NCBI GenBank assembly: GCA_964019135.1
Contig: OZ025258.1
Location: 1,302,001 to 1,366,000, forward strand
Length of the DNA stretch: 64,000 nt
Direction: 5' to 3'
Source: Arenicola marina
Taxonomy: Eukaryota; Annelida; Polychaeta; Arenicolidae
Below the pieces are notes generated by a model. It was not told the DNA's origin and searched no databases. It saw only the letters and a program-made list of their open reading frames with translations. How positions within the stretch are numbered: the stretch's first letter is position 1; the number at the start of each line of letters is the position of its first letter. This document shows positions 41,301 to 53,448 of this stretch, piece by piece. Position numbers and translations under genes: made by a program.

Positions 41301-44300
41301 TATGGTAACTGTATGTGGAGATACGTTTATCACTCAGTATGATAACTGTATGTGGAGGCACGTTTATCACTTGTATGTGGAGGCACGTTTATCACTCAGT
41401 ATGGTAACTGTATGTGAAGGCACGTTTATCACTCAGTATGGTAACTGTAAGTGGAGGCACTTTATCACTCAGTATGGTAACTGTATGTGGAGGCACGTTT
41501 ATCACTCAGTATGATAACTGTATGGGGAGGCACGTTTATCACTTGTATGTGGAGGCACGTTTATCACTCAGTATGGTAACTGTATGTGGAGGCACGTTTA
41601 TCACTCAGTATGGTAACTGTATGTGGAGGCACGTTTATCACTCAGTATGGTAACTGTATGTGAAGGCACGTTTATCACTCAGTATGGTAACTGTAAGTGG
41701 AGGCACTTTATCACTCAGTATGGTAACTGTATGTGGAGGCACGTTTATCACTCGGTATGGTAACTGTATGTGGAGGTACGTTTATCACTTAGTATGATAA
41801 CTGTATGCGGAGGCACGTTTATCACTCAGTATGGTAACTGTATGTGGAGGCACGTTTATCACTCGGTATGGTAACTGTATGTGGAGGCACGTTTATCACT
41901 CAGTATGGTAACTCTATGTGGAGGCACGTTTATCACTCAGTATGGTAACTGTATGTGGAGGCACGTTTATCACTCAGTATGGTAACTTTATGTGGAGGCA
42001 CGTTTATCACTCAGTATGGTAACTGTATGTGGAGGCACGTTTATCACTCAGTATAGTAACTGTAAGTGGAGGCACGTTTATCACTCAGTATGGTAACTGT
42101 ATGTGGAGGCACGTTTATCACTCAGTATGGTAACTTTATGTGCAGGCACGTTTATCACTCAGTATGGTAACTGTATGTGGAGGCACGTTTATCACTCAGT
42201 ATAGTAACTGTAAGTGGAGGCACGTTTATCACTCAGTATGGTAACTGTATGTGGAGGCACGTTTATCGCCCAATATGGTAACTGTATGTGGAGGCACGTT
42301 TATCACTCGGTATGGTAACTGTATGTGGAGGTACGTTTATCACTCAGTATGATAACTGTATGTGGAGGCACGTTTATCACTTGTATGTGGAGGCACGTTT
42401 ATCACTCAGTATGGTAACTGTATGTGGAGGCACGTTTATCACTCGGTATGGTAACTGTATGTGAAGGCACGTTTATCACTCAGTATGGTAACTGTAAGTG
42501 GAGGCACTTTATCACTCAGTATGGTAACTCTATGTGGAGGCACGTTTATCACTCAGTATGGTAACTGTATGTGGAGGCACGTTTATCACTTGTATGTGGA
42601 GGCACGTTTATCACTCAGTATGGTAACTGTATGTGAAGGCACGTTTATCACTCAGTATGGTAACTGTAAGTGGAGGCACGTTTATCACTCAGTATGGTAA
42701 CTGTATGTGGAGGCACGTTTATCACTCGGTATGGTAACTGTATGTGGAGGTACGTTTATCACTCAGTATGATAACTGTATGCGGAGGCACGTTTATCACT
42801 CAGTATGGTAACTGTATGTGGAGGCACGTTTATCACTCGGTATGGTAACTGTATGTTGAGGTACGTTTATCACTCAGTATGATAACTGTATGTGGAGGCA
42901 CGTTTATCACTTGTATGTAGAGGCACGTGTATCACTCAGTATGATAACTGTATGTGGAGGCACGTGTATCACTCAGTATGGTAACTCTATGTAAGCACGT
43001 TTATCACTCAGTATGGTAACTGTATGTGGAGGCACGTTTACCACTCAGTATGGTAACTTTATGTGGAGGCACGTTTATCACTCAGTATGGTAACTGTATG
43101 GGGAGGCACGTTTATCACTCAGTATGGTAACTGTATGTGGAGGCACGTTTATCACTCAGTATTGTAACTGTATGTGGAGGCACGTTTATCACTCAGTAAG
43201 GTAACTGTATAGGGAGGCACGTTTATCACTCGGTATGGTAACTGTATGTGGAGGTACGTTTATCACTCAGTATTGTAACTGTATGTGGAGGCACGTTTAT
43301 CACTCAGTATGGTAACTGTATGTGGAGGCACGTTTATCACTTGGTATGGTAACTGTATGTGGAGGTACGTTTATCACTCAGTATGATAACTGTATGTGGA
43401 GGCACGTTTATCACTTGTATGTAGAGGCACGTGTATCACTCAGTATGATAACTGTATGTGGAGGCACGTGTATCACTCAGTATGGTAACTGTATGTGAGC
43501 ACGTTTATCACTCAGTATGGTAACTGTATGTGGAGGCACGTTTATCACTCAGTATGGTAACTGTAAGTGGAGGCACGTTTATCACTCAGTATGGTAACTG
43601 TATGTGGAGGCACGTTTATCGCCCAGTATGGTAACTGTATGTGGAGGCACGTTTATCACTCGGTATGGTAACTGTATGTGGAGGTACGTTTATCACTCAG
43701 TATGATAACTGTATGTGGAGGCACGTTTATCACTTGTATGTGGAGGCACGTTTATCACTTGTATGTGGAGGCACGTTTATCACTCAGTATGGTAACTGTA
43801 TGTGGAGGCACGTTTATCACTCGGTATGGTAACTGTATGTGGAGATACGTTTATCACTCAGTATGATAACTGTATGTGGAGGCACGTTTATCACTTGTAT
43901 GTGGAGGCACGTTTATCACTCAGTATGGTAACTGTATGTGAAGGCACGTTTATCACTCAGTATGGTAACTGTAAGTGGAGGCACTTTATCACTCAGTATG
44001 GTAACTGTATGTGGAGGCACGTTTATCACTCAGTATGATAACTGTATGTGGAGGCACGTTTATCACTTGTATGTGGAGGCACGTTTATCACTCAGTATGG
44101 TAACTGTATGTGGAGGCACGTTTATCACTCAGTATGGTAACTGTATGTGGAGGCACGTTTATCACTCAGTATGGTAACTGTATGTGAAGGCACGTTTATC
44201 ACTCAGTATGGTAACTGTAAGTGGAGGCACTTTATCACTCAGTATGGTAACTGTATGTGGAGGCACGTTTATCACTCGGTATGGTAACTGTATGTGGAGG

Positions 44301-47300
44301 TACGTTTATCACTTAGTATGATAACTGTATGCGGAGGCACGTTTATCACTCAGTATGGTAACTGTATGTGGAGGCACGTTTATCACTCGGTATGGTAACT
44401 GTATGTTGAGGTACGTTTATCACTCAGTATGATAACTGTATGTGGAGGCACGTTTATCACTTGTATGTAGAGGCACGTGTATCACTCAGTATGATAACTG
44501 TACGTGGAGGCACGTGTATCACTCAGTATGGTGACTGTATGTAAGCACGTTTATCACTCAGTATGGTAACTGTATGTGGAGGCACGTTTACCACTCAGTA
44601 TGGTAACTTTATGTGGAGGCACGTTTATCACTCAGTATGGTAACTGTATGGGGAGGCACGTTTATCACTCAGTATGGTAACTGTATGTGGAGGCACGTTT
44701 ATCACTCAGTATTGTAACTGTATGTGGAGGCACGTTTATCACTGAGTATGGTAACTGTATGTGGAGGCACGTTTATCACTCAGTATGGTAACTGTATGTG
44801 GAGGCACGTTTATCACTGAGTATGGTAACTGTATGTGGAGGCACGTTTATCACTGAGTATGATAACTGTATGTTGAGGCACGTTTATCACTGAGTATGGT
44901 AACTGTATGTGGAGGCACGTTTATCACTCAGTATGGTAACTGTATGTGGAGGCACGTTTATCACTCAGTATGGTAAATGTATGTGGAGGCACGTTTATCA
45001 CTGAGTATGGTAACTGTATGTGGAGGCACGTTTATCACTGAGTATGGTAACTGTATGTGGAGGCACGTTTATCGCTCAGTATGGTAACTGTATGTGGAGG
45101 CACGTTTATCACTCAGTATGGTAACTGTATGTGGAGGTACGTTTATCACTCAGTATGATAACTGTATGTGGAGGCACGTTTATCACTTGTATGTGGAGGC
45201 ACGTTTATCACTCAGTATGGTAACTGTATGTGGAGGCACGTTTATCACTCGGTATGGTAACTGTATGTGAAGGCACGTTTATCACTCAGTATGGTAACTG
45301 TAAGTGGAGGCACTTTATCACTCAGTATGGTAACTCTATGTGGAGGCACGTTTATCACTCAGTATGGTAACTGTATGTGGAGGCACGTTTATCACTTGTA
45401 TGTGGAGGCACGTTTATCACTCAGTATGGTAACTGTATGTGAAGGCACGTTTATCACTCAGTATGGTAACTGTAAGTGGAGGCACGTTTATCACTCAGTA
45501 TGGTAACTGTATGTGGAGGCACGTTTATCACTCGGTATGGTAACTGTATGTGGAGGTACGTTTATCACTCAGTATGATAACTGTATGCGGAGGCACGTTT
45601 ATCACTCAGTATGGTAACTGTATGTGAAGGCACGTTTATCACTCAATATGGTAACTGTAAGTGGAGGCACGTTTATCACTCAGTATGGTAACTGTATGTG
45701 GAGGCACGTTTATCACTCGGTATGGTAACTGTATGTGGAGGTACGTTTATCACTCAGTATGATAACTGTATGCGGAGGCACGTTTATCACTCAGTATGGT
45801 AACTGTATGTGGAGGCACGTTTATCACTCGGTATGGTAACTGTATGTTGAGGTACGTTTATCACTCAGTATGATAACTGTATGTGGAGGCACGTTTATCA
45901 CTTGTATGTAGAGGCACGTGTATCACTCAGTATGATAACTGTATGTGGAGGCACGTGTATCACTCAGTATGGTAACTCTATGTAAGCACGTTTATCACTC
46001 AGTATGGTAACTGTATGTGGAGGCACGTTTACCACTCAGTATGGTAACTTTATGTGGAGGCACGTTTATCACTCAGTATGGTAACTGTATGGGGAGGCAC
46101 GTTTATCACTCAGTATGGTAACTGTATGTGGAGGCACGTTTATCACTCAGTATTGTAACTGTATGTGGAGGCACGTTTATCACTCAGTATGGTAACTGTA
46201 TAGGGAGGCACGTTTATCACTCGGTATGGTAACTGTATGTGGAGGTACGTTTATCACTCAGTATTGTAACTGTATGTGGAGGCACGTTTATCACTCAGTA
46301 TGGTAACTGTATGTGGAGGCACGTTTATCACTTGGTATGGTAACTGTATGTGGAGGTACGTTTATCACTCAGTATGATAACTGTATGTGGAGGCACGTTT
46401 ATCACTTGTATGTAGAGGCACGTGTATCACTCAGTATGATAACTGTATGTGGAGGCACGTGTATCACTCAGTATGGTAACTGTATGTGAGCACGTTTATC
46501 ACTCAGTATGGTAACTGTATGTGGAGGCACGTTTATCACTCAGTATGGTAACTGTAAGTGGAGGCACGTTTATCACTCAGTATGGTAACTGTATGTGGAG
46601 GCACGTTTATCGCCCAGTATGGTAACTGTATGTGGAGGCACGTTTATCACTCGGTATGGTAACTGTATGTGGAGGTACGTTTATCACTCAGTATGATAAC
46701 TGTATGTGGAGGCACGTTTATCACTTGTATGTGGAGGCACGTTTATCACTTGTATGTGGAGGCACGTTTATCACTCAGTATGGTAACTGTATGTGGAGGC
46801 ACGTTTATCACTCGGTATGGTAACTGTATGTGGAGATACGTTTATCACTCAGTATGATAACTGTATGTGGAGGCACGTTTATCACTTGTATGTGGAGGCA
46901 CGTTTATCACTCAGTATGGTAACTGTATGTGAAGGCACGTTTATCACTCAGTATGGTAACTGTAAGTGGAGGCACTTTATCACTCAGTATGGTAACTGTA
47001 TGTGGAGGCACGTTTATCACTCAGTATGATAACTGTATGTGGAGGCACGTTTATCACTTGTATGTGGAGGCACGTTTATCACTCAGTATGGTAACTGTAT
47101 GTGGAGGCACGTTTATCACTCAGTATGGTAACTGTATGTGGAGGCACGTTTATCACTCAGTATGGTAACTGTATGTGAAGGCACGTTTATCACTCAGTAT
47201 GGTAACTGTAAGTGGAGGCACTTTATCACTCAGTATGGTAACTGTATGTGGAGGCACGTTTATCACTCGGTATGGTAACTGTATGTGGAGGTACGTTTAT

Positions 47301-50300
47301 CACTTAGTATGATAACTGTATGCGGAGGCACGTTTATCACTCAGTATGGTAACTGTATGTGGAGGCACGTTTATCACTCGGTATGGTAACTGTATGTTGA
47401 GGTACGTTTATCACTCAGTATGATAACTGTATGTGGAGGCACGTTTATCACTTGTATGTAGAGGCACGTGTATCACTCAGTATGATAACTGTACGTGGAG
47501 GCACGTGTATCACTCAGTATGGTGACTGTATGTAAGCACGTTTATCACTCAGTATGGTAACTGTATGTGGAGGCACGTTTACCACTCAGTATGGTAACTT
47601 TATGTGGAGGCACGTTTATCACTCAGTATGGTAACTGTATGGGGAGGCACGTTTATCACTCAGTATGGTAACTGTATGTGGAGGCACGTTTATCACTCAG
47701 TATTGTAACTGTATGTGGAGGCACGTTTATCACTGAGTATGGTAACTGTATGTGGAGGCACGTTTATCACTCAGTATGGTAACTGTATGTGGAGGCACGT
47801 TTATCACTGAGTATGGTAACTGTATGTGGAGGCACGTTTATCACTGAGTATGATAACTGTATGTTGAGGCACGTTTATCACTGAGTATGGTAACTGTATG
47901 TGGAGGCACGTTTATCACTCAGTATGGTAACTGTATGTGGAGGCACGTTTATCACTCAGTATGGTAAATGTATGTGGAGGCACGTTTATCACTGAGTATG
48001 GTAACTGTATGTGGAGGCACGTTTATCGCTCAGTATGGTAACTGTATGTGGAGGCACGTTTATCACTCAGTATGGTAACTGTATGTGGAGGCACGTTTAT
48101 CACTCAGTATGGTAACTGTATGTGGAGGCACGTTAATCACTCAGTATGGTAACTGTATGTGGAGACACGTTTATCACTCAGTATGGTAACTGTATGTGGA
48201 GGCACGTTAATCACTCAGTATGGTAACTGTATGTGGAGACACGTTTATCACTCAGTATGGTAACTGTATGTAGAGGCAGGTTTATCACTCAGTATAGCAA
48301 CTGTATGGGGAGGCACAGTTATCACTCAGTATGGTAACTGTATGTGGAGGCACGTTTATCACTCAGTATGGTAACTGTATGTGGAGGCACGTTTATCACT
48401 CAGTATGGTAACTGTATGTGGAGGCACGTTTATCACTCAGTATGGTAACTGTATGTGGAGGCACAGTTATCACTCAGTATGGTAACTGTATGTGGAGGCA
48501 CGTTTATCACTCAGTATGGTAACTTTATGTGGAGGCACGTTTATCACTCAGTATGGTAACTGTATGTGGAGGCACGTTTATCACTCAGTATGGTAACTTT
48601 ATGTGGAGGCACGTTTATCGCTCAGTATGGTAACTGTATGTGGAGGCACGTTTATCACTCAGTATGGTAACTGTAAGTGGAGGCACGTTTATCACTCAGT
48701 ATGGTAACTGTATGTGGAGGCACGTTTATCGCCCAGTATGGTAACTGTATGTGGAGGCACGTTTATCACTCGGTATGGTAACTGTATGTGGAGGTACGTT
48801 TATCACTCAGTATGATAACTGTATGTGGAGGCACGTTTATCACTTGTATGTGGAGGCACGTTTATCACTCAGTATGGTAACTGTATGTGGAGGCACGTTT
48901 ATCACTCGGTATGGTAACTGTATGTGGAGATACGTTTATCACTGAGTATGGTAACTGTATGTGGAGGCACGTTTATCACTCAGTATGGTAACTGTATGTG
49001 AAGGCACGTTTATCACTCAGTATGGTAACTGTAAGTGGAGGCACTTTATCACTCAGTATGGTAACTGTATGTGGAGGCACGTTTATCACTCAGTATGATA
49101 ACTGTATGTGGAGGCACGTTTATCACTTGTATGTGGAGGCACGTTTATCACTCAGTATGGTAACTGTATGTGGAGGCACGTTTATCACTCAGTATGGTAA
49201 CTGTATGTGAAGGCACGTTTATCACTCAGTATGGTAACTGTATGTGAAGGCACGTTTATCACTCGGTATGGTAACTGTATGTGGAGGTACGTTTATCACT
49301 CAGTATGATAACTGTATGCGGAGGCACGTTTATCACTCAGTATGGTAACTGTATGTGGAGGCACGTTTATCACTCGGTATGGTAACTGTATGTTGAGGTA
49401 CGTTTATCACTCAGTATGATAACTGTATGTGGAGGCACGTTTATCACTTGTATGTAGAGGCACGTGTATCACTCAGTATGATAACTGTATGTGGAGGCAC
49501 GTTTATCACTTGTATGTAGAGGCACGTGTATCACTCAGTATGATAACTGTATGTGGCGGCACGTGTATCACTCAGTATGGTAACTGTATGTAAGCACGTT
49601 TATCACTCAGTATGGTAACTGTATGTGGAGGCACGTTTACCACTCAGTATGGTACCTTTATGTGGAGGCACGTTTATCACTCAGTATGGTAACTGTATGG
49701 GGAGGCACGTTTATCACTCAGTATGGTAACTGTATGTGGAGGCACGTTTATCACTCAGTATTGTAACTGTATGTGGAGGCACGTTTATCACTCAGTATGG
49801 TAACTGTATAGGGAGGCACGTTTATCACTCGGTATGGTAACTGTATGTGGAGGTACGTTTATCACTCAGTATTGTAACTGTATGTGGAGGCACGTTTATC
49901 ACTCAGTATGGTAACTGTATGTCGAGGCACGTTTATCACTTGGTATGGTAACTGTATGTGGAGGTACGTTTATCACTCAGTATGATAACTGTATGTGGAG
50001 GCACGTTTATCACTTGTATGTAGAGGCACGTGTATCACTCAATATGATAACTGTATGTGGAGGCACGTGTATCACTCAGTATGGTAACTGTATGTGAGCA
50101 CGTTTATCACTCAGTATGGTAACTGTATGTGGAGGCACGTTTATCACTCAGTATGGTAACTGTAAGTGGAGGCACGTTTATCACTCAGTATGGTAACTGT
50201 ATGTGGAGGCACGTTTATCGCCCAGTATGGTAACTGTATGTGGAGGCACGTTTATCACTCGGTATGGTAACTGTATGTGGAGGTACGTTTATCACTCAGT

Positions 50301-51699
50301 ATGATAACTGTATGTGGAGGCACGTTTATCACTTGTATGTGGAGGCACGTTTATCACTCAGTATGGTAACTGTATGTGGGGGCACGTTTATCACTCGGTA
50401 TGGTAACTGTATGTGGAGATACGTTTATCACTCAGTATGATAACTGTATGTGGAGGCACGTTTATCACTTGTATGTGGAGGCACGTTTATCACTCAGTAT
50501 GGTAACTGTATGTGAAGGCACGTTTATCACTCAGTATGGTAACTGTAAGTGGAGGCACTTTATCACTCAGTATGGTAACTGTATGTGGAGGCACGTTTAT
50601 CACTCAGTATGATAACTGTATGTGGAGGCACGTTTATCACTTGTATGTGGAGGCACGTTTATCACTCAGTATGGTAACTGTATGTGGAGGCACGTTTATC
50701 ACTTGTATGTGGAGGCACGTTTATCACTCAGTATGGTAACTGTATGTGAAGGCACGTTTATCACTCAGTATGGTAACTGTAAGTGGAGGCACGTTTATCA
50801 CTCAGTATGGTAACTGTATGTGGAGGCACGTTTATCACTCGGTATGGTAACTGTATGTGGAGGTACGTTTACCACTCAGTATGATAACTGTATGCGGAGG
50901 CACGTTTATCACTCAGTATGGTAACTGTATGTGGAGGCACGTTTATCACTCGGTATGGTAACTGTATGTTGAGGTACGTTTATCACTCAGTATGATAACT
51001 GTATGTGGAGGCACGTTTATCACTTGTATGTAGAGGCACGTGTATCACTCAGTATGATAACTGTATGTGGAGGCACGTGTATCACTCAGTATGGTAACTG
51101 TATGTAAGCACGTTTATCACTCAGTATGGTAACTGTATGTGGAGGCACGTTTACCACTCAGTATGGTAACTTTATGTGGAGGCACGTTTATCACTCAGTA
51201 TGGTAACTGTATGGGGAGGCACGTTTATCACTCAGTATGGTAACTGTATGTGGAGGCACGTTTATCACTCAGTATTGTAACTGTATGTGGAGGCACGTTT
51301 ATCACTCAGTATGGTAACTGTATAGGGAGGCACGTTTATCACTCGGTATGGTAACTGTATGTGGAGGTACGTTTATCACTCAGTATTGTAACTGTATGTG
51401 GAGGCACGTTTATCACTCAGTATGGTAACTGTATGTGGAGGCACGTTTATCACTTGGTATGGTAACTGTATGTGGAGGTACGTTTATCACTCAGTATGAT
51501 AACTGTATGTGGAGGCACGTTTATCACTTGTATGTAGAGGCACGTGTATCACTCAGTATGATAACTGTATGTGGAGGCACGTGTATCACTCAGTATGGTA
51601 ACTGTATGTGAGCACGTTTATCACTCAGTATGGTAACTGTATGTGGAGGCACTTTATCACTCAGTATGGTAAATGTATGTGGAGGCACGTTTATCACTC
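23330..51699. repeat. 37-bp minisatellite, about 760 copies over 28 kb, with nested higher-order repeats
   Basis: The unit core is GTATGGTAACTGTATGTGGA followed by GGCACGTTTATCACTCA. Variants include CGGTATGG, TATGATAAC, GTAAGTGG, ACAGTTATC, a short GCACTTTATC unit and the truncated units CACTTGTATGTGG and GTATGTAAGCACG. Marker variants recur at fixed distances: 34,568, 37,374, 40,083, 42,461 and 45,267 for one, and 35,748, 38,739, 41,117, 43,641 and 46,632 for another. This gives superunits of 2.4-3.0 kb and an exact 7,893-bp offset between two long blocks. The region around 30.6-31.0 kb recurs 18,191 bp later. The unit has no stop in the plus frames, hence many short spurious frames. It fills the space between two convergent genes. 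Confidence 0.97.
27246..27433 (-). mobile_element. tRNA-derived SINE, about 188 bp, inserted in the 37-bp array
   Basis: Read on the minus strand it starts GGGGCCTCCCTGGTGTAGTGG, with the A box TGGTGTAGTGG. It then has TTAGCGCACTAGACC, the B box GGTTCGAATCC about 60 bp in, a tRNA-unrelated body, and an ATTCCATTCC tail. It is flanked by TCACTCAGTATG at 27234-27245 and 27434-27445. Removing the element and one flank restores a perfect array unit, so this is a 12-bp target-site duplication. The family matches the fragment at 22,764-22,832. Confidence 0.92.
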
Positions 51700-52044
51700 A
51701 TGTCTACGGTATAACGAGTCATTACAAACGAAACAACAGACGAAGGGACTTTTCCAAAAATATTTATTACCGCATAGAAATAGTTTCCTCTGTGATATAC
51801 GTATTAATCATCACACGTAAAATACGGGTTTGCTTAAGTGATATATACGCACATCTGAATGTCTGCATCTAAAAGATACACATTGTAACATATTATGGCG
51901 GGTACAGAACGCAATCAGAACAAGGTAAAGAAAAAACTGACAGGACAGAAAATTAAAGCATAAAACAAGTTGGCGTTTATAAAACATTATCAGTAAAATT
52001 ACCTGACGCTACGTTGTAAAATTCAGACCGATCACAAGATTAAA
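51700..52044 (-). other. Unique sequence, probable distal 3' UTR or flank of NUDT6
   Basis: AT-rich, non-repetitive, no coding similarity. It lies between the 37-bp array and the 43-bp repeats and contains a minus-strand AATAAA. Confidence 0.5.
51763..51768 (-). promoter_or_regulatory. Candidate poly(A) signal of NUDT6
   Basis: TTTATT on the plus strand reads AATAAA on the minus strand, about 1.4 kb beyond the stop codon at 53,146. If it is used, the 3' UTR would include two tandem arrays. Confidence 0.4.
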
Positions 52045-52272
52045 AGAAGGACATAAGAGTTGCATCATGCGGTGATGTGGTTATCCAATGCTACAATAAG
52101 AGTGGCATCATGCGGTGATGTGGTTATCCAATGCTACAATAAGAGTGGCATCATGCTGTGATGTGGTTATCCAATGCTACAATAAGAGTGGCATCATGCT
52201 GTGATGTGGTTATCCAATGCTACAATAAGAGTGGCATCATGCGGTGATGTGGTTACCCAATGCTACAATAAG
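52045..52272. repeat. 43-bp tandem repeat, 5 copies
   Basis: Units read AAGAGTGGCATCATGCGGTG and then ATGTGGTTATCCAATGCTAC. CATCATGCGGTGATG inside the unit has 5-bp self-complementary arms. Copies differ only at one or two bases. Confidence 0.93.
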
Positions 52273-52317
52273 GGATCGTCTCACAAGGCTATGAAGGTGA
52301 AATTAATTGGTCAGAAT

Positions 52318-53158
52318 GAAGGGGTCAGGACTGGCTCCAGGTGTCAGGACTGCTCCAGGGGTCAGGACTGGCTCCAGGGATCAGGACTGGCTCCAGGGGT
52401 CAGGACTGGCTCCAGGGGTCAGGACTTCTCCAGGGGTCAGGACTTCTCCAGGGGTCAGGACTTCTCCAGGTGTCAGGACTGCTCCAGAGGTCAGGACTGG
52501 CTCCAGGTGTCAGGACTGCTCCAGGGGTCAAGACTGGCTCCAGGGGTCAGGACTGGCTCCAGAGGTCAGGACTGGCTCCAGGGGTCAGGATTGGCACCAG
52601 GGGTCAGGACTGGCTCCAGGGTCAGGACTGACTCCAGGAGTCAGGACTGGCTCCAGGGTCAGGAATGACTCCAGGGGTCAGGACTGGCTCCAGGGGTCAG
52701 GAATGGCTCTAGGGGTCAGGACTGGCACCAGGGGTCCGGACTGGCTCCAGGGGTCAGGACTGGCTCCAGGGGTCAGGAATGCTCCAGGGGTCAGGACTGG
52801 CTCCAGGGGTCAGGACTGCTCCAGGGGTCAGGACTGGCTCCAGGGGTCAGGACTGCCTCCAGGGGTCAGGACTACTCCAGGGGTCAGGACTGATCCAGGG
52901 GTCAGGACTAGCTCCAGGGGTCAGGACTGGCTCCAGGGGTCAGGACTGGCTCCAGGGGTCAGGACTGGCTCCAGGGGTCAGGACTGGCTCCAGGGGTCAG
53001 CACTGCTCCAGGGGTCAGGACTGGCTCCAGGGGTCAGGACTGGCTCCAGGGGTCAGGACTGCTCCAGGGGTCAGGACTGGCTTCAGGGTTCAGGACTGCT
53101 CCAGGGGTCAGGACTGGCTCCAGGGGTCAGGACTGGCTCCAGGTGTCAGGACTTGGGA
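52318..53158 (-). repeat. 19-bp minisatellite, about 44 copies, starting on the NUDT6 stop codon
   Basis: On the minus strand the unit is AGTCCTGACCCCTGGAGCC. The gene's last codons and stop (CCCAAGTCCTGACACCTGGA) are its first copy, so each unit repeats the TCCTGA stop context. Shorter units missing two or three bases are interspersed. The same arrangement is seen after the lyase stop codon. Confidence 0.92.
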
Positions 53159-53448
53159 CTAGCTCCAGAATCAGGGTCAGGGACTGGCTCTACGGCTCCC
53201 TGCCCACTGGCACCCGGACCGTGTCTGTCTCCTGGAGACGGGACGCTCGGCCCGGGTGACGTCAGCAGCTGGCCGAGCCCCGCCGTGACGTCAGTGAGGG
53301 TGTAGACGGAGGTGAGGATGTCCTTGCGGTAGGCGGGGACGCGGTGGGGCTGGATGGCGGCACGACCCCTGGCGGCCTGCTCCAGGTAACACTGGGCGAA
53401 GTGCCGGTTGGCCTCAGTCACCTCGGGGTGCCTCACGTACTCCTCTAG
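53146..53448 (-). CDS. NUDT6: NUDT6 exon 7 (C-terminus)
   Basis: Acceptor TTTTCTGTCTGTAG, phase 0. It encodes LEEYVRHPEVTEANRHFAQC and continues through YRKDILTSVYTLTD to a Pro/Gly-rich tail ending PDPDSGASPKS, with TGA at 53146-53148. The low-complexity tail is unlike vertebrate NUDT6 and its last codons are the repeat seed, so the present C-terminus may have been shaped by the array. Confidence 0.88.
   Translation of the reverse strand, partial: LEEYVRHPEVTEANRHFAQCYLEQAARGRAAIQPHRVPAYRKDILTSVYTLTDVTAGLGQLLTSPGPSVPSPGDRHGPGASGQGAVEPVPDPDSGASPKS

Noticed and set aside
23330-51699. CRISPR-like array or repeat-protein genes in the 37-bp region
   Set aside because: There are no spacers: units are directly adjacent. 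The many 60-155-codon frames are the same stop-free unit read in three frames, with no family similarity, in an animal genome.
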